Assembly (NCBI GenBank): GCA_947462335.1
Contig: OX381705.1
Location: 992,001 to 1,056,000, forward strand
Direction: 5' to 3'
Source of the DNA: Harmothoe impar
Lineage: Eukaryota; Annelida; Polychaeta; Phyllodocida; Polynoidae
Length of the DNA stretch: 64,000 bases
Shown here: positions 47,352 to 57,242 of the stretch, in pieces
How the letters are laid out: the number at the start of each line of letters is the position of its first letter
Numbering within the stretch: the first letter of the stretch is position 1
Position numbers and translations under genes: made by a program
Notes under the pieces: generated by a model
The model's database searches: none
What the model was told of the DNA's origin: nothing
Seen by the model: the letters and a program-made list of their open reading frames with translations, nothing else

Positions 47352-48559
47352 CAGATGGAAAATTTAACGTCAGACTCATTTATTGTCATCAGATGATTTA
47401 CAAATACAGTACTCCAAAACTACTTTGTTATACCATGATGGAACTGTGATCATATATAAAGCGGATATCCAGGGTGATAGTTGATATTGTAACAGTATAA
47501 TAGGGGCTTACACTGTGACACAATGTGTAACCAGTGTTGGCATGCTGGTCCCTTCAATAAGCACCTCATGGTGGTACATTTGTACACAGACAGTGTTTTG
47601 CCAAGCATTGACTTCCGCGGAACATCTACACAGATAATCATTAAACTCCAGAACTTATGGTTAGTTAATACTATCAGGAATAGTCAGTAGTGACCCACCC
47701 TGCTTAGTTATTCCATTCCTCTTACAGTCTTTGCAAAAACCTTTTCATCCCACAAAACATTCGGTCCTGCGAATTTGCTATGTTGAAGGACAGGCTACAT
47801 TTTTGGAGGTCCGGATAGCCACATATCTGATGTTTTCTGCATTTTAAGTATAAAAGAGTTATGTCTATTAAAAATACAATTTATTTGTAATCATTTATGG
47901 CCAAATCAGGATACATACATAGTGTTACACTATATATTAACAAACATATTTCAGCTTTAGAAGCCCAACTGAATTCTTATAGTTCAGAAAAGCCCAACAT
48001 GTGACTGTACATTCGGTCCTGCTACACTTGTAAATCTGCTGGACTGGTGGCAATTCAGAAGGACATTGCCACTGTCCTGCATGTTTTTGCAAAGATTGCT
48101 CTTAGTAACATGCTTTAGCCATATTTCATTTTGGCTGAATCATTCTTGAATATCAGTTTGTCATTTTGACCAATGTCCCTATGACTAAGCCACCACAGAC
48201 TAAAGCCCAGAGCATTTAGACTATCAGTGCATGTGCCAACAGTATAGCTTACATATGATGTACACCCTTTAAGGGCTGCCGCTGAAAGCTTTAGATTCAT
48301 GCACCAAAGCAGTGCCGGCGTGTTATTTGTATGGAGTTACATTGGCCTAAATTTTAGCACGAGCACACTTAAACATCAGTCAGTCTAGCGTCTTCAAGAT
48401 TGAGAGTGGATAAATTTTATCCTCTTGTAAATTGATCAAAATAGTGGCTGCTGGCCGAGGATCGCCGGTCCCTCATCGGCTTGACGCCTGACTGCAGCGG
48501 CATGTGTTTGATATCATTAGAGATATTATTGCTACCATTCAGGCAAATTGAACACCATA
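47351..48559. other. Unannotated stretch
   Basis: No gene is supported. The motif ATTCGGTCCTGC recurs at about 47,758 and 48,010. Confidence 0.4.
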
Positions 48560-48795
48560 CACAGAGAAAAAGAGTCCAGGTCGCCTAAGGGAGCCTAGGT
48601 GACTCTCTGGCTGACCTAAGGGAGTCACCTGGGGGAGTAATATAGCTCTCTGGGTCATATGACTCCCCCGGGTGACTCCCTTAGGTCAGCCAGAGAGTCA
48701 CCTTGGCCCCCTTAGGCGACATGGACTCTCCTAAACAGGGGAATCATTCTGCAGGCAGCCTGGACTCCCTTTTGACGCTGTTTCTTCTCTCTGTG
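48560..48795. mobile_element. TIR MITE, CACAGAGAAA family, copy 2
   Basis: CACAGAGAAAAAGAGTCC at the left and GTTTCTTCTCTCTGTG at the right, with the AGTCACCT blocks of the 33,758 copy. It is the last recognisable host repeat before the Polinton. Confidence 0.8.
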
Positions 48796-49141
48796 TTAGT
48801 AGTATATAGGAGCATATTCAGCGCGTAGTAAACGGGTGCATCTAGGTCAGTTGACACTTGCAGAACGGAAGTGACCTCTGTCAACCAATCAGAAGCTTCT
48901 AAATGACAGGAAGTGACGTCATCAGAGGTCATGACATACTTTACAAGCTTCTGATTGGCTAGTACAATGTCAACATGACCTACTTCACTTGTACACGTGT
49001 TGAAGACCACGTGCTTATAATAAATGTCAACAATGACACGTGTTTAAGACCACGTGGTTGAAATAAATGTCAACAATGACATTGAGTAATGCCGTCACAT
49101 GCTAAAGACAAACACAAGGCAAGAAATATTATTTTGGTTAC
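48796..49141. other. Left flank or terminal region of the Polinton
   Basis: Holds an inverted pair, CCAATCAGAAGCTT and AAGCTTCTGATTGG (about 48,885-48,958), a TGACGTCA, and a 43-bp tandem duplication (48,993-49,079) with ACACGTGTT and ACCACGTG. The left terminal inverted repeat probably lies here. It cannot be delimited because the right end is outside the window. Confidence 0.4.
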
Positions 49142-49147
49142 TTTATT
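49142..49147 (-). terminator. Poly(A) signal of the 3'-most minus-strand gene
   Basis: On the minus strand the stop TGA of the 333-codon frame overlaps AATAAA by one base (TGAATAAA), giving an extremely short 3' untranslated region. Confidence 0.6.
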
Positions 49148-50085
49148 CACATTTTATACTTTGTACAGTTCTTGCACACAAACAAGTCATGACCATTCCC
49201 TGCAATGTTACACATGATGCAGAAAGAACGATTGGTTGTGAAACCTTTCTGGCCTTTCCAAGAAACACCTCGAGTATTCCAAGTACTCACCCAACCAGTC
49301 CCCATCTTCACAATTTTAGATAGTTTCACATCAAACAATGACTGAGCTAGAAAGTATTCGCGATTGTTTCTCACACCTGGAGTCAGGGCATTCAAGTAAT
49401 CAGTTTTGAAACTGACTTCATACGAGAAATGTTGTAACACAGCTGTGAGAGACAAAGCTTTCAACTCTAGAGTAGCTTGCAGACACGTGAAACACACATT
49501 GTAAGCGATATCTGAAGGGTTCATCGGAACATTACACCTACAGAATGCGCCTATAATAGGTGATTCACGTAACACTTCGTTAAACTCCATGAAGCTCTTG
49601 AAACTCCCTAGAGTGTATCTAGCATAGTGTCTGGGGCAAGTCAGAGAGTTATGCATTTGATACACAGCAATGGTGAAATCTGCAACGAATATAGGCAGAT
49701 TCAATGTGGATTGCTCTATACACTGAGTGTATGCATCCCAGAAAGCTTCATGGAAATCTCTGTACACATGTATACTGGAAAAACAGCGCTCAACAACATC
49801 AGGTAAGGTTCCTCTAAAATAGCTAATATTATTTACAGGTATGAACTCCCAGAAGAAATGACCTCTACAACCACAAGTCAAAGCTGTGTCGAAGTTACGA
49901 GGTGACACTGGTTTTACATGAGTTGTAATGCGTGGGGGTGTATGAACATTTTTCTCACTTTCACGTGGTGAGAGAGTTGGTGGTGAAGCATCAAGTCTAG
50001 AACTACAACTACCATATATAGAACTGTACATACTGACAGAGTCAAGGATATCGTCTATTTTTGACGTCAACTTGCTGTCAGCCAT
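49147..50085 (-). CDS. Polinton orphan protein, Cys-rich
   Basis: I start it at the ATG at 50,085 (MADSKL...), giving 312 residues; an in-frame ATG at 50,148 would add 21 residues. I do not recognise the family. The first 70 residues are Ser/Pro-rich and likely disordered. The rest is compact, with paired cysteines (CGCRGHFF, CRCN, CFTC) and a C-terminal CIMC...H...CKNC arrangement typical of a small zinc-binding module. It is the outermost gene on this side of the element, next to the terminus, and shares the minus strand with the polymerase. It could be a DNA- or terminus-binding factor, but that is a guess from position. The poly(A) signal overlaps its stop codon. Confidence 0.7.
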   Translation of the reverse strand: MADSKLTSKIDDILDSVSMYSSIYGSCSSRLDASPPTLSPRESEKNVHTPPRITTHVKPVSPRNFDTALTCGCRGHFFWEFIPVNNISYFRGTLPDVVERCFSSIHVYRDFHEAFWDAYTQCIEQSTLNLPIFVADFTIAVYQMHNSLTCPRHYARYTLGSFKSFMEFNEVLRESPIIGAFCRCNVPMNPSDIAYNVCFTCLQATLELKALSLTAVLQHFSYEVSFKTDYLNALTPGVRNNREYFLAQSLFDVKLSKIVKMGTGWVSTWNTRGVSWKGQKGFTTNRSFCIMCNIAGNGHDLFVCKNCTKYKM

Positions 50086-50148
50086 TGTATATATTTTCTT
50101 GACACTAATCAGAAAAAAATAATCTTCTCTGATGAATTTGACGGACAA

Positions 50149-50627
50149 AGAGAGTTTAGTAAAGTAGTCTGAAATCAGTCAGTGGCGTCTTTGTAACAAC
50201 TCTCTTTTCACGCCTGCTTTTTATTTTTTGGTGTGATACAGTTCACTTTTTTTTTGTTATTTTACGAGCTTTTTTTTAGCGATATAGTTCACTAGGAGAG
50301 AAATTGAGGTGAAACATTCGGAGAGAAATTGGATAATTTCCTCGAATGTTCAACTATAATTTCTCTCTCTTTCTCTTTATAGAAGCTGTATTATTTACAT
50401 TTTTATGAAAATTTTTCATGAAAATTTTTCTCTTTTCTTCTTTTTTTTTTACTATATAGTTAGTACTACTTAATTTCCAATTATGGAAATTTTTTCTTTT
50501 TCTTCACAGAAAATTTTCCCTTTTCTTTAACTATTTTCTCTTTTCTTTTTTACTGTAGGAAAATACTGTTAGTTTTTTTACTTTTTTTGAGTGATACAAC
50601 TCACTTGTCTTTTGTCACACACAAACA

Positions 50628-50670
<43 letters not shown>

Positions 50671-50684
50671 ACAGAAAGAGAGAG
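50149..50684. other. Intergenic region within the Polinton, (CA)n tract
   Basis: Pyrimidine-rich spacer with the repeated motif GTGATACA(G/A)(T/C)TCACT (about 50,231 and 50,591) and a (CA)n microsatellite at about 50,618-50,672. It is the downstream region of the polymerase gene. No gene is seen. Confidence 0.5.
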
Positions 50685-53600
50685 TCATATATCTAAAGGT
50701 TCAGTGCTGACACCATCTTCACATACTATTCTCTTAATGTACTGGTAATTTAGACCTTGCTTGTTCTGAGAGTATGTAGTGACGTGATGGTCTATAACTC
50801 TGAAACCTCTGTTTGTCACTACATGAGTCTTTTCTGTTTTCAAAACGTTCTGATAATTTGTCTCAGTAAGATTATTCTGCCTCTGGATAACTCCTTTGCA
50901 ACTAGTCTTATTCCCTGTCTCACTGACACACATGTAACATTTAGGGTTCAAAGATGTCATAGCGTCTCCTTCCCACTCTATCTTGAACAGACCTGGAGTT
51001 CGCTTGTCAAACACCAGGCGGCGATAGCAACACGGTGGTTGTACCCATGGGTAGTTGTGTGTTCTGCATTGAATGTACGTCTCTCTATGTTCAGGATTAT
51101 CACAAGATTCAGAAGGTAACCACTTGTGACGCTCTCTGAAGTATTGCTCACGCATATCAGGTTTGACAGCTTCGTCTAAATTCTTTTTAGACAATGCAAA
51201 ATAAAAACTGTCAGTGTCCATTTCACACATTTCAAAGTCTTTTGAGTCAATGAACTTCAACAAGAAGTCGTAGTAGAACGCTAACATTTTCAGTTTAGCA
51301 TACTGGTATACCATGAACCCAATCTGAACAGGTAAGTCGTATGTGATACTAGTCGGGAGAGATGACATTTCTACAGTGTTCTCACTGATGTCATGCACTT
51401 GTTGTACTGACCAGTGCAGACAATGTCGACTAGCAAAATCTGGACTTACATATTTAGTATTCAAGAAATTCTGCTTGTTACATATAGTCTTACCATATGA
51501 ACTGTTACCTAACAGTTTATACAAGTCAGACAAGATCTTGCAGTCAACATTCTCATCTCCTTTCCGTCTAGCTGCTGTCACTTCTTGCACAAAAGGTCTG
51601 AAAGTTTCTTCAGGTGTGTATTGAACTAACAAGTGCACTTTGCTAACTACTAAACCTTTCTCTAGATACCACTTAAGTAACGGAGTACCTAGTAGAAGAC
51701 CTGATCCATGGAAACTACCTATCAACTGTCTCTGAGGTTGGCGCAGTTTCCCTACACTTTCTAGATAACTTTTCATATGATCACCTACATCTTCTTTGCT
51801 GACAAGAATGTTCTTGAAAACTGGTGTCATTTCAGCAAAATATGGTTTGAGATGTTCAGGTGTGTGAATATCTACTTGAATCAACCCAAACACTGAACCA
51901 CTTTTCACGCCTTCTATTATCTCAGCTTGACTCATCTTACCAGCTGAAGACGGTCTATTAACACTCCATTCCGGTTTCAGTTTCAAACACTGAGTGTTTT
52001 TTCGTAATTTGATCCACTGACATTCATATTGTTCTACTACTGTGTAACCTAAACTTTTCAGATACAGAGTTACAGCAGCTGTTTTAGTAGAACGCTCTTC
52101 TATCCATTCCCGACCCTTCGTACTAGTCATCAATGTCTTGTTGATCTGACATGTATGACCATGCCAATAGCAACCGTGGAACTGGTATATCAATTTACGA
52201 TCAGGGACTATCCCATCTACTCTTATACGCTGACTACCTACACTGACTTCACCATAGTTGTATTGATGTAAAATAGGTACTTTGTCTACTATAGCTCTGT
52301 AACGGAGCCATTCTACAGCTGAGTAACTGATTTGCTGACTGAGAACAGGTTTGAAATCATCTTCGTGACGTCTCACTACATAGAAACCTGTACAATGAGC
52401 TTCACCCATACATTTCAAGTACAAACTATTTGCATCTACTCCTAAAATGTGATCACACTTCTTACTATCAACTCCATACTTACGCTCTCTTATTCTAGTT
52501 ATACCACTACGATGGTGTCTGTGGAATATTATAGCAGGTCCACCAACTAAATTCTTTCTCAGTAAGTTGTGGACTTCTTTTTCATGATGTGAAAAGAGAA
52601 CATAAGGTGTCGCATTCAACTCAGTGTTCTGAAAGAGGAACTTCAAAGTCAAACCTGGAAGTGTCAAACCATCTTTGAACATGTCGACACTCCTTTCTAT
52701 GAAGAACTTGCTATGTTCATTTATAGCTCTGACAAATGGAGCTACATCTAAATTGTTATAGTACACTAAGTAGTCTTTCATTGTTTTCATTTTTTCTTTC
52801 ACCCACACTTCTTTACAGCTTCTATACTCAGCTTGAGTTATACCTTTCCCAGTCAGAGAGCTATAGAAACTTCTCCTAGGTGGGAGAGTTGTGTTATCTA
52901 ATTTTCGAACATTGTCCATCCACTCATAAGGAAAAAAACCTTTCTCTGTGTCTTTCAAAAAAGCTTTCAAATAACTAGCGTAATTATAACCTGGAGCTAG
53001 ATAGTTCACCATGTCTAAGAAGACTAAGTGCTCAGTGTATACAGCAATGTACTGGTTGCACCTTTTAATAGTCGTCATAGGTTTCTTTTCTCTTTCTGAG
53101 AAGAAAGTGTGGAAGCTTCTCTTTATTAGATTTAAGTCATATCGACCTGAGTTAAAACCTACTACAGGTACTCTGTTCATATAAGCTGTCAGAGCTTGTT
53201 TAGCTCTGACGACAGGTGATAAATTATACTTACTTTTCTCTAACTTAGCAGCTTTCAAAGCTGCACTCTCTAACCTTTCCTCTTCAGCTTGCAGAGCATC
53301 TAGCTGATCTGTCACTACTTTAAAACGCTCTCTGACACATTCACCTATTTCACAAGCTAACATATCTATGTACCCTAATACACGACTGACTAAGTCATCA
53401 TTTTCCCTGTTACTCTCTCTGACAAAACACACTGGTTCTGTATACCCTGGAAAGTCACTAGCTACACTAGCTGACAGTGGTACATGATCTAACTCAAAAG
53501 TTGTGTTACAACTTTTCTCACCGTTCTTTACAAAATAACTTTCAAAGTCGAAAGCAATCTTATATGGGTATATCTTTAAGTGAGCAGGTGTATGTACACC

Positions 53601-54767
53601 TAACTCACTCAACTTCTGAAATATAGTTCTACTAGGTTTGTACACACCCCCTTTGTATATAAATCGTACTTTAGTACAGTCTTTTGTTACAGCAGTGTGT
53701 CTCTTCAAGTTGTAATTAGAAGAGAATGCTTTGTAACATTTTTCACAACTGTACACGCGACCATATTTACACATGTCTACTATCAGACTCAAGTGGTTGC
53801 GGTACATGTTGAGATTCAAGACTTTCTTGCTACTACAAAGCTTGCTACGCACTACAGTCACTTTATTAGTACTAGACAGCTTGAACACTCGTATGTCTAT
53901 TTTGAATACTTTCTCTAATCTATCTAAATCACTTAAGAGAATACCTTTGAACTTTTTCTGACAAGTGTCTGGATAAGCTTCTTTGAAAAGCTCTACAGTT
54001 CTATCTAATGTTTTATACAAGTGGTGTGACAAGCATCTAAAGAAACACAAGTTGTCTCTGTACACTCTCTTACTGTAAGAGTCTCGGTGGAAGTGTAACA
54101 TACCTCTTTTCCTGAAACTAGGAGGGACACTCTCTAACTTACCTAAGAACACATTTGTAGGTCTAATATAAGTCAGATTCACATTCACATTACCTACTAC
54201 TTTCCACTTTGTGTCAGGTCTACTTGTGTCAACTTTCACTTTACTTTTCAATAGATCTATGCAACTTTCAAAGCTCTCAGAGTTCTTAACTAAGAAGTAA
54301 GGGTCTTGATGGTCTTCACTGTCATAAAAAACTGAAGAGTTGTTAGCTGAAGCATGAAAATACATGACTCTTTGCTCAGCGTCTTCAGTGCAAGTCAAAA
54401 TTCGACCAAAAGACACAGCTACTCTATAACTGTATAACTGGTTCTCATGTATAGCTCTGAGAGCTGTCACTATCTCACTCACTCCTTGATCAGATTCAAA
54501 AGTAGTTAATCTGACGTTATATATAGCTTGTACACAACCTAACACAACTAAACCTTGACCTATCGATCTGAAATTTGATTTGTAATATTCTAAGAAAAGA
54601 GAGTTTTTCTCAATCTCTTCAGGTAAAACTGTTTCACTAGAGAAGACTTCTCTCAAGCAAGTCTCTGAAGTACACAAGTTCTTACTACTGTTATGTATAG
54701 TAACTTGTCTAGGAATTCTAGGTGCATTACACCGAATACAACTGATAGTATTCACGTGTCTATGCAT
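50685..54767 (-). CDS. Protein-primed DNA polymerase B (Polinton POLB) with OTU-like region and zinc finger
   Basis: This 1360-residue protein would replicate the element from a protein primer at its termini. The 3'-5' exonuclease motifs are ExoI AFDFES (D407, E409), ExoII VGFNSGRYDLN (about 536-546) and ExoIII YYNNLD (about 669-674). The polymerase motifs are A, GVDANSLY (D778), B, LLGNSSYGKT (about 1086-1095), and C, EMDTDS (D1184, D1186). Between A and B lies the insert with FHGCYWHGH (about 863-871), seen in long invertebrate protein-primed polymerases. Upstream, DNLCFFRCL (D238, C241) and NHLSLI (H325) fit an OTU-type cysteine protease core, followed by a Cys/His finger (C341, C344, H357, C364). 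All motifs are intact, so the enzyme looks functional. It lies on the opposite strand to the integrase module. Confidence 0.95.
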   Translation of the reverse strand: MHRHVNTISCIRCNAPRIPRQVTIHNSSKNLCTSETCLREVFSSETVLPEEIEKNSLFLEYYKSNFRSIGQGLVVLGCVQAIYNVRLTTFESDQGVSEIVTALRAIHENQLYSYRVAVSFGRILTCTEDAEQRVMYFHASANNSSVFYDSEDHQDPYFLVKNSESFESCIDLLKSKVKVDTSRPDTKWKVVGNVNVNLTYIRPTNVFLGKLESVPPSFRKRGMLHFHRDSYSKRVYRDNLCFFRCLSHHLYKTLDRTVELFKEAYPDTCQKKFKGILLSDLDRLEKVFKIDIRVFKLSSTNKVTVVRSKLCSSKKVLNLNMYRNHLSLIVDMCKYGRVYSCEKCYKAFSSNYNLKRHTAVTKDCTKVRFIYKGGVYKPSRTIFQKLSELGVHTPAHLKIYPYKIAFDFESYFVKNGEKSCNTTFELDHVPLSASVASDFPGYTEPVCFVRESNRENDDLVSRVLGYIDMLACEIGECVRERFKVVTDQLDALQAEEERLESAALKAAKLEKSKYNLSPVVRAKQALTAYMNRVPVVGFNSGRYDLNLIKRSFHTFFSEREKKPMTTIKRCNQYIAVYTEHLVFLDMVNYLAPGYNYASYLKAFLKDTEKGFFPYEWMDNVRKLDNTTLPPRRSFYSSLTGKGITQAEYRSCKEVWVKEKMKTMKDYLVYYNNLDVAPFVRAINEHSKFFIERSVDMFKDGLTLPGLTLKFLFQNTELNATPYVLFSHHEKEVHNLLRKNLVGGPAIIFHRHHRSGITRIRERKYGVDSKKCDHILGVDANSLYLKCMGEAHCTGFYVVRRHEDDFKPVLSQQISYSAVEWLRYRAIVDKVPILHQYNYGEVSVGSQRIRVDGIVPDRKLIYQFHGCYWHGHTCQINKTLMTSTKGREWIEERSTKTAAVTLYLKSLGYTVVEQYECQWIKLRKNTQCLKLKPEWSVNRPSSAGKMSQAEIIEGVKSGSVFGLIQVDIHTPEHLKPYFAEMTPVFKNILVSKEDVGDHMKSYLESVGKLRQPQRQLIGSFHGSGLLLGTPLLKWYLEKGLVVSKVHLLVQYTPEETFRPFVQEVTAARRKGDENVDCKILSDLYKLLGNSSYGKTICNKQNFLNTKYVSPDFASRHCLHWSVQQVHDISENTVEMSSLPTSITYDLPVQIGFMVYQYAKLKMLAFYYDFLLKFIDSKDFEMCEMDTDSFYFALSKKNLDEAVKPDMREQYFRERHKWLPSESCDNPEHRETYIQCRTHNYPWVQPPCCYRRLVFDKRTPGLFKIEWEGDAMTSLNPKCYMCVSETGNKTSCKGVIQRQNNLTETNYQNVLKTEKTHVVTNRGFRVIDHHVTTYSQNKQGLNYQYIKRIVCEDGVSTEPLDI

Positions 54768-54850
54768 TTTAAAAACTCTTCAGATATACACTCTCTCCTT
54801 CTTTTTTTCTTTCCTTTTTTCCACTAAAACATACTCACTAACAAACAGGC

Positions 54851-54883
<33 letters not shown>

Positions 54884-54965
54884 CATAATGCAAAGAATTT
54901 ACAGCCTTATCAATACAGTGTTGAGGAACCTTACAACTGATGTAATTTAATTGTTGAGCACTCAC
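54768..54965. promoter_or_regulatory. Spacer upstream of the polymerase, (CAGA)n tract
   Basis: About 200 bp between the 511-residue gene and the polymerase, with a (CAGA)n run at 54,846-54,882. A donor-like AG|GTGAGT overlaps the stop of the upstream gene. I see no clear TATA box, so the polymerase could be read from its own weak promoter or from a shared transcript. Confidence 0.35.
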
Positions 54966-56501
54966 CTAGACAGTCTCATCGCAAGTGGTAACACTTCTGT
55001 AAAAGTTCTTGTCACTCTCCAGCATCGGCCCAACACGTTCTAGTATGTCTTTGATCGTGTTGACAGTCACCGTGTACCCACAGTGTATTGGACTTGTTGT
55101 TGCTCGACCTGCCGGCAGTGCTTTATCCATTTCTTCCACGTACGACGACGTTCCGATGTGGATCTTAGGTTGGCCCCTGTAGAGGTTGACTAAGATACCT
55201 GTGTGCTTGACAGGGTTGTCTAAGTAGTTCAGATAGTTCTGGACTGCTGGCGCTCCTTTCTTAGCTTCTTCTTTAATCCTGTCATAGTTCTCTATGATAG
55301 ATTTGCTCTGGTAGAAGAGCCCTCTGAAGTCGTTTGCCCGTAAGTTGACGCGCCTCTCGTAAGGCTTGTTCAAATATTGCCTTATTGAGACGCCACTGAT
55401 GAAGGGGAGCTTGTATACTTCAAGCAGCGTGCATGTATCTCCAGGTGGGTAGAATAGTTGGTCAGGAACAATGCTACCTTCAGCTTGTTGAGATGGGAAT
55501 CCAAACCGACTAGGCCACTTCTCACCAGTCAAAGGGACTATGCGGAAGTTAGCCAGCTTAGACCCAACTTTCTTGGATCCATTCCTCGGCGGAAGCGGTG
55601 TCACAACAGCAGTAGCAACCGTAGATTGGGAAGTAACACTTCCCACACCAGCCTTTGCAGCACGTGCAGCAGCTGCAGCTACAGTAGCCACACTCTTGGT
55701 GTACTTTCGCTTCTTTTTTTTTTCAACAACTGCTTCTGGCTGGATCTGTGGAGATGGACTTCTTTTAGTAGCAGTCGTCACGCCCTTGGGAGGATTCACT
55801 TCACCACTTGTGTCACCTACTACTCTTGAGTAGTACTCATCCGTGACTACTGTAGCTTCTCCGTTGATGACGACAACAGTGTCAGTCAAGCTAGGAGTGA
55901 TGACGGCCCCAGCACTATCCCTCACTACAATGTCGGCTGGTACAGCTGTAGTGACAGGTGAGGCAGGTGGCGCGCAGCGTCCTTCAGCTTCAGCTCTCTG
56001 GAACCACTCATCTAGTACTTCATTCAAGTCGTGCCCGATGATTTCACCTTCTTCTACTTCGTCCTCTGTCAAGTCGATGACGATTGGTGTACTAGGTCGA
56101 AGAAGTATCTCATCACCAGTCAAGTCGATGATGACTGGAGGAGTAGCGGCAGTGGGAAGAGCTCCATTGCCTCGGCCCACGGGCATGACCTGTGACAGGG
56201 TCTGGTAAGTGAGGACATCTTGGGGCGGTTCAGGGTTGCTGAAGCTTGTAGAGCTCAAAGCTGGAGCTGACGTAGATACATCACGGTCCAGTACGCCAGT
56301 GGAAGGAGCCAGCATGCAGTCCAGATCGTGATGTAACCCCAAGATAGCTGCACTCTGCTCTTCAGGTGTACTTGGACGATGAATCCACTGTACTTCATTG
56401 CTCACTGTAGGAGGTATCTCCACAGAAACGTCCAGAACTAAGTTCTTGCTCTTAGCGACTTTAGAACTCTTCTTAGAGCTCTTGTTGCCAGCAGACCGCA
56501 T
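54966..56501 (-). CDS. Polinton protein with two SUMO-interaction motifs
   Basis: A 511-residue protein that I do not recognise as a whole. Residues about 122-131 (VIIDLTGDE) and 140-148 (IVIDLTEDE) are two textbook SUMO-interaction motifs: a hydrophobic core followed by acidic residues, 17 residues apart. Similar tandem motifs give poly-SUMO binding in proteins such as the RNF4 class of ubiquitin ligases. No RING is visible here. A basic KKKKRKYTK stretch (about 261-269) is a likely nuclear localisation signal, followed by an Ala-rich helix. The C-terminal about 200 residues (from FRIVPLTGEKW) look globular. It diverges from the 230-residue gene across a 740-bp spacer. A role at SUMO-rich nuclear bodies or as a DNA-binding terminal-protein-like factor is inference. 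Confidence 0.8.
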   Translation of the reverse strand: MRSAGNKSSKKSSKVAKSKNLVLDVSVEIPPTVSNEVQWIHRPSTPEEQSAAILGLHHDLDCMLAPSTGVLDRDVSTSAPALSSTSFSNPEPPQDVLTYQTLSQVMPVGRGNGALPTAATPPVIIDLTGDEILLRPSTPIVIDLTEDEVEEGEIIGHDLNEVLDEWFQRAEAEGRCAPPASPVTTAVPADIVVRDSAGAVITPSLTDTVVVINGEATVVTDEYYSRVVGDTSGEVNPPKGVTTATKRSPSPQIQPEAVVEKKKKRKYTKSVATVAAAAARAAKAGVGSVTSQSTVATAVVTPLPPRNGSKKVGSKLANFRIVPLTGEKWPSRFGFPSQQAEGSIVPDQLFYPPGDTCTLLEVYKLPFISGVSIRQYLNKPYERRVNLRANDFRGLFYQSKSIIENYDRIKEEAKKGAPAVQNYLNYLDNPVKHTGILVNLYRGQPKIHIGTSSYVEEMDKALPAGRATTSPIHCGYTVTVNTIKDILERVGPMLESDKNFYRSVTTCDETV

Positions 56502-57242
56502 CCTAAACTAAAACAGTTAGTTTGTAGAAGTTGAAAGGTAGAGGCAGCGTGTAGAGTGGCAAGTGTAGAGTAGAGTAGTCGTCACAGTTGAGCAGCTCAG
56601 GAGCGGTTTGATTTCAACTGAGCAAATCAAGGGGTATATATACTAATTTTACTGACAACGATTGTCAAACGTTGTCACACGTTTGTTGAACGACAATAGA
56701 CGAACATTTGACGTCTGACATTTTTTTCATATTTCATCTCTAATTGTTATTGTACGACAATTATACGCACATGTCACTATAGTAAAGCACTAGGCTGAGT
56801 TTGGATACAATGTATCTTTATCAACCACACTACATAAATAAGCACGGGATAACCCATAACAGACTGGTGCTTCTGCGGAGAGTAAAACAAAAAGTTGAAA
56901 AACAACAGTTGGAAATGTGAACTCTATTCAGATAGCACAGTGGCTGTCAGCTGGATAGGGCGTTGCAACATAAAAGGAACGTTCATGAATGTTGTATCTT
57001 ATACTACACTTTTCAAGATGAAAAAATATAAATACAATCTAAATTTTTTTTTTAACTTATTATATGATTGACAAGTTTGAAGGTGAAGTTTACATTTTCT
57101 TCTTGACGTTTGTTTGAAAGATTTTCGTTCAAGTGAGTTAATTTGTGAACACTACTTTTCTAGAGAGGGTGGGGGAAACGATTAGTGTACGTTGAAAACA
57201 ACCGGCTGTGATCAGATTCAAACTGAGCAGCTCTGAGACAAC
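56502..57242. promoter_or_regulatory. Divergent promoter region
   Basis: This 740-bp spacer separates the minus-strand and plus-strand blocks. TATATATA at 56,635-56,642 is placed to drive the minus-strand gene (about 130 bp before its start). The two sides share GATT(T)CAA(A)CTGAGCA and GAGCAGCTC motifs (56,590-56,625 and 57,210-57,236), which could be common binding sites. The middle has ACGTTTG/CAAACGTT-type inverted motifs at 56,660-56,715. Confidence 0.5.

Noticed and set aside
47165..47449. Tyr-Ile repeat frames on both strands
   Set aside because: Translation of (AT)n; the same applies to 27,504-27,745.
50757..51624. Plus-strand frames of about 93-120 codons inside the polymerase gene, and similar ones at 53,697-53,961 and 55,458-56,208
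   Set aside because: Antisense shadows of the polymerase and of the SIM protein gene; no domain or start context supports them.
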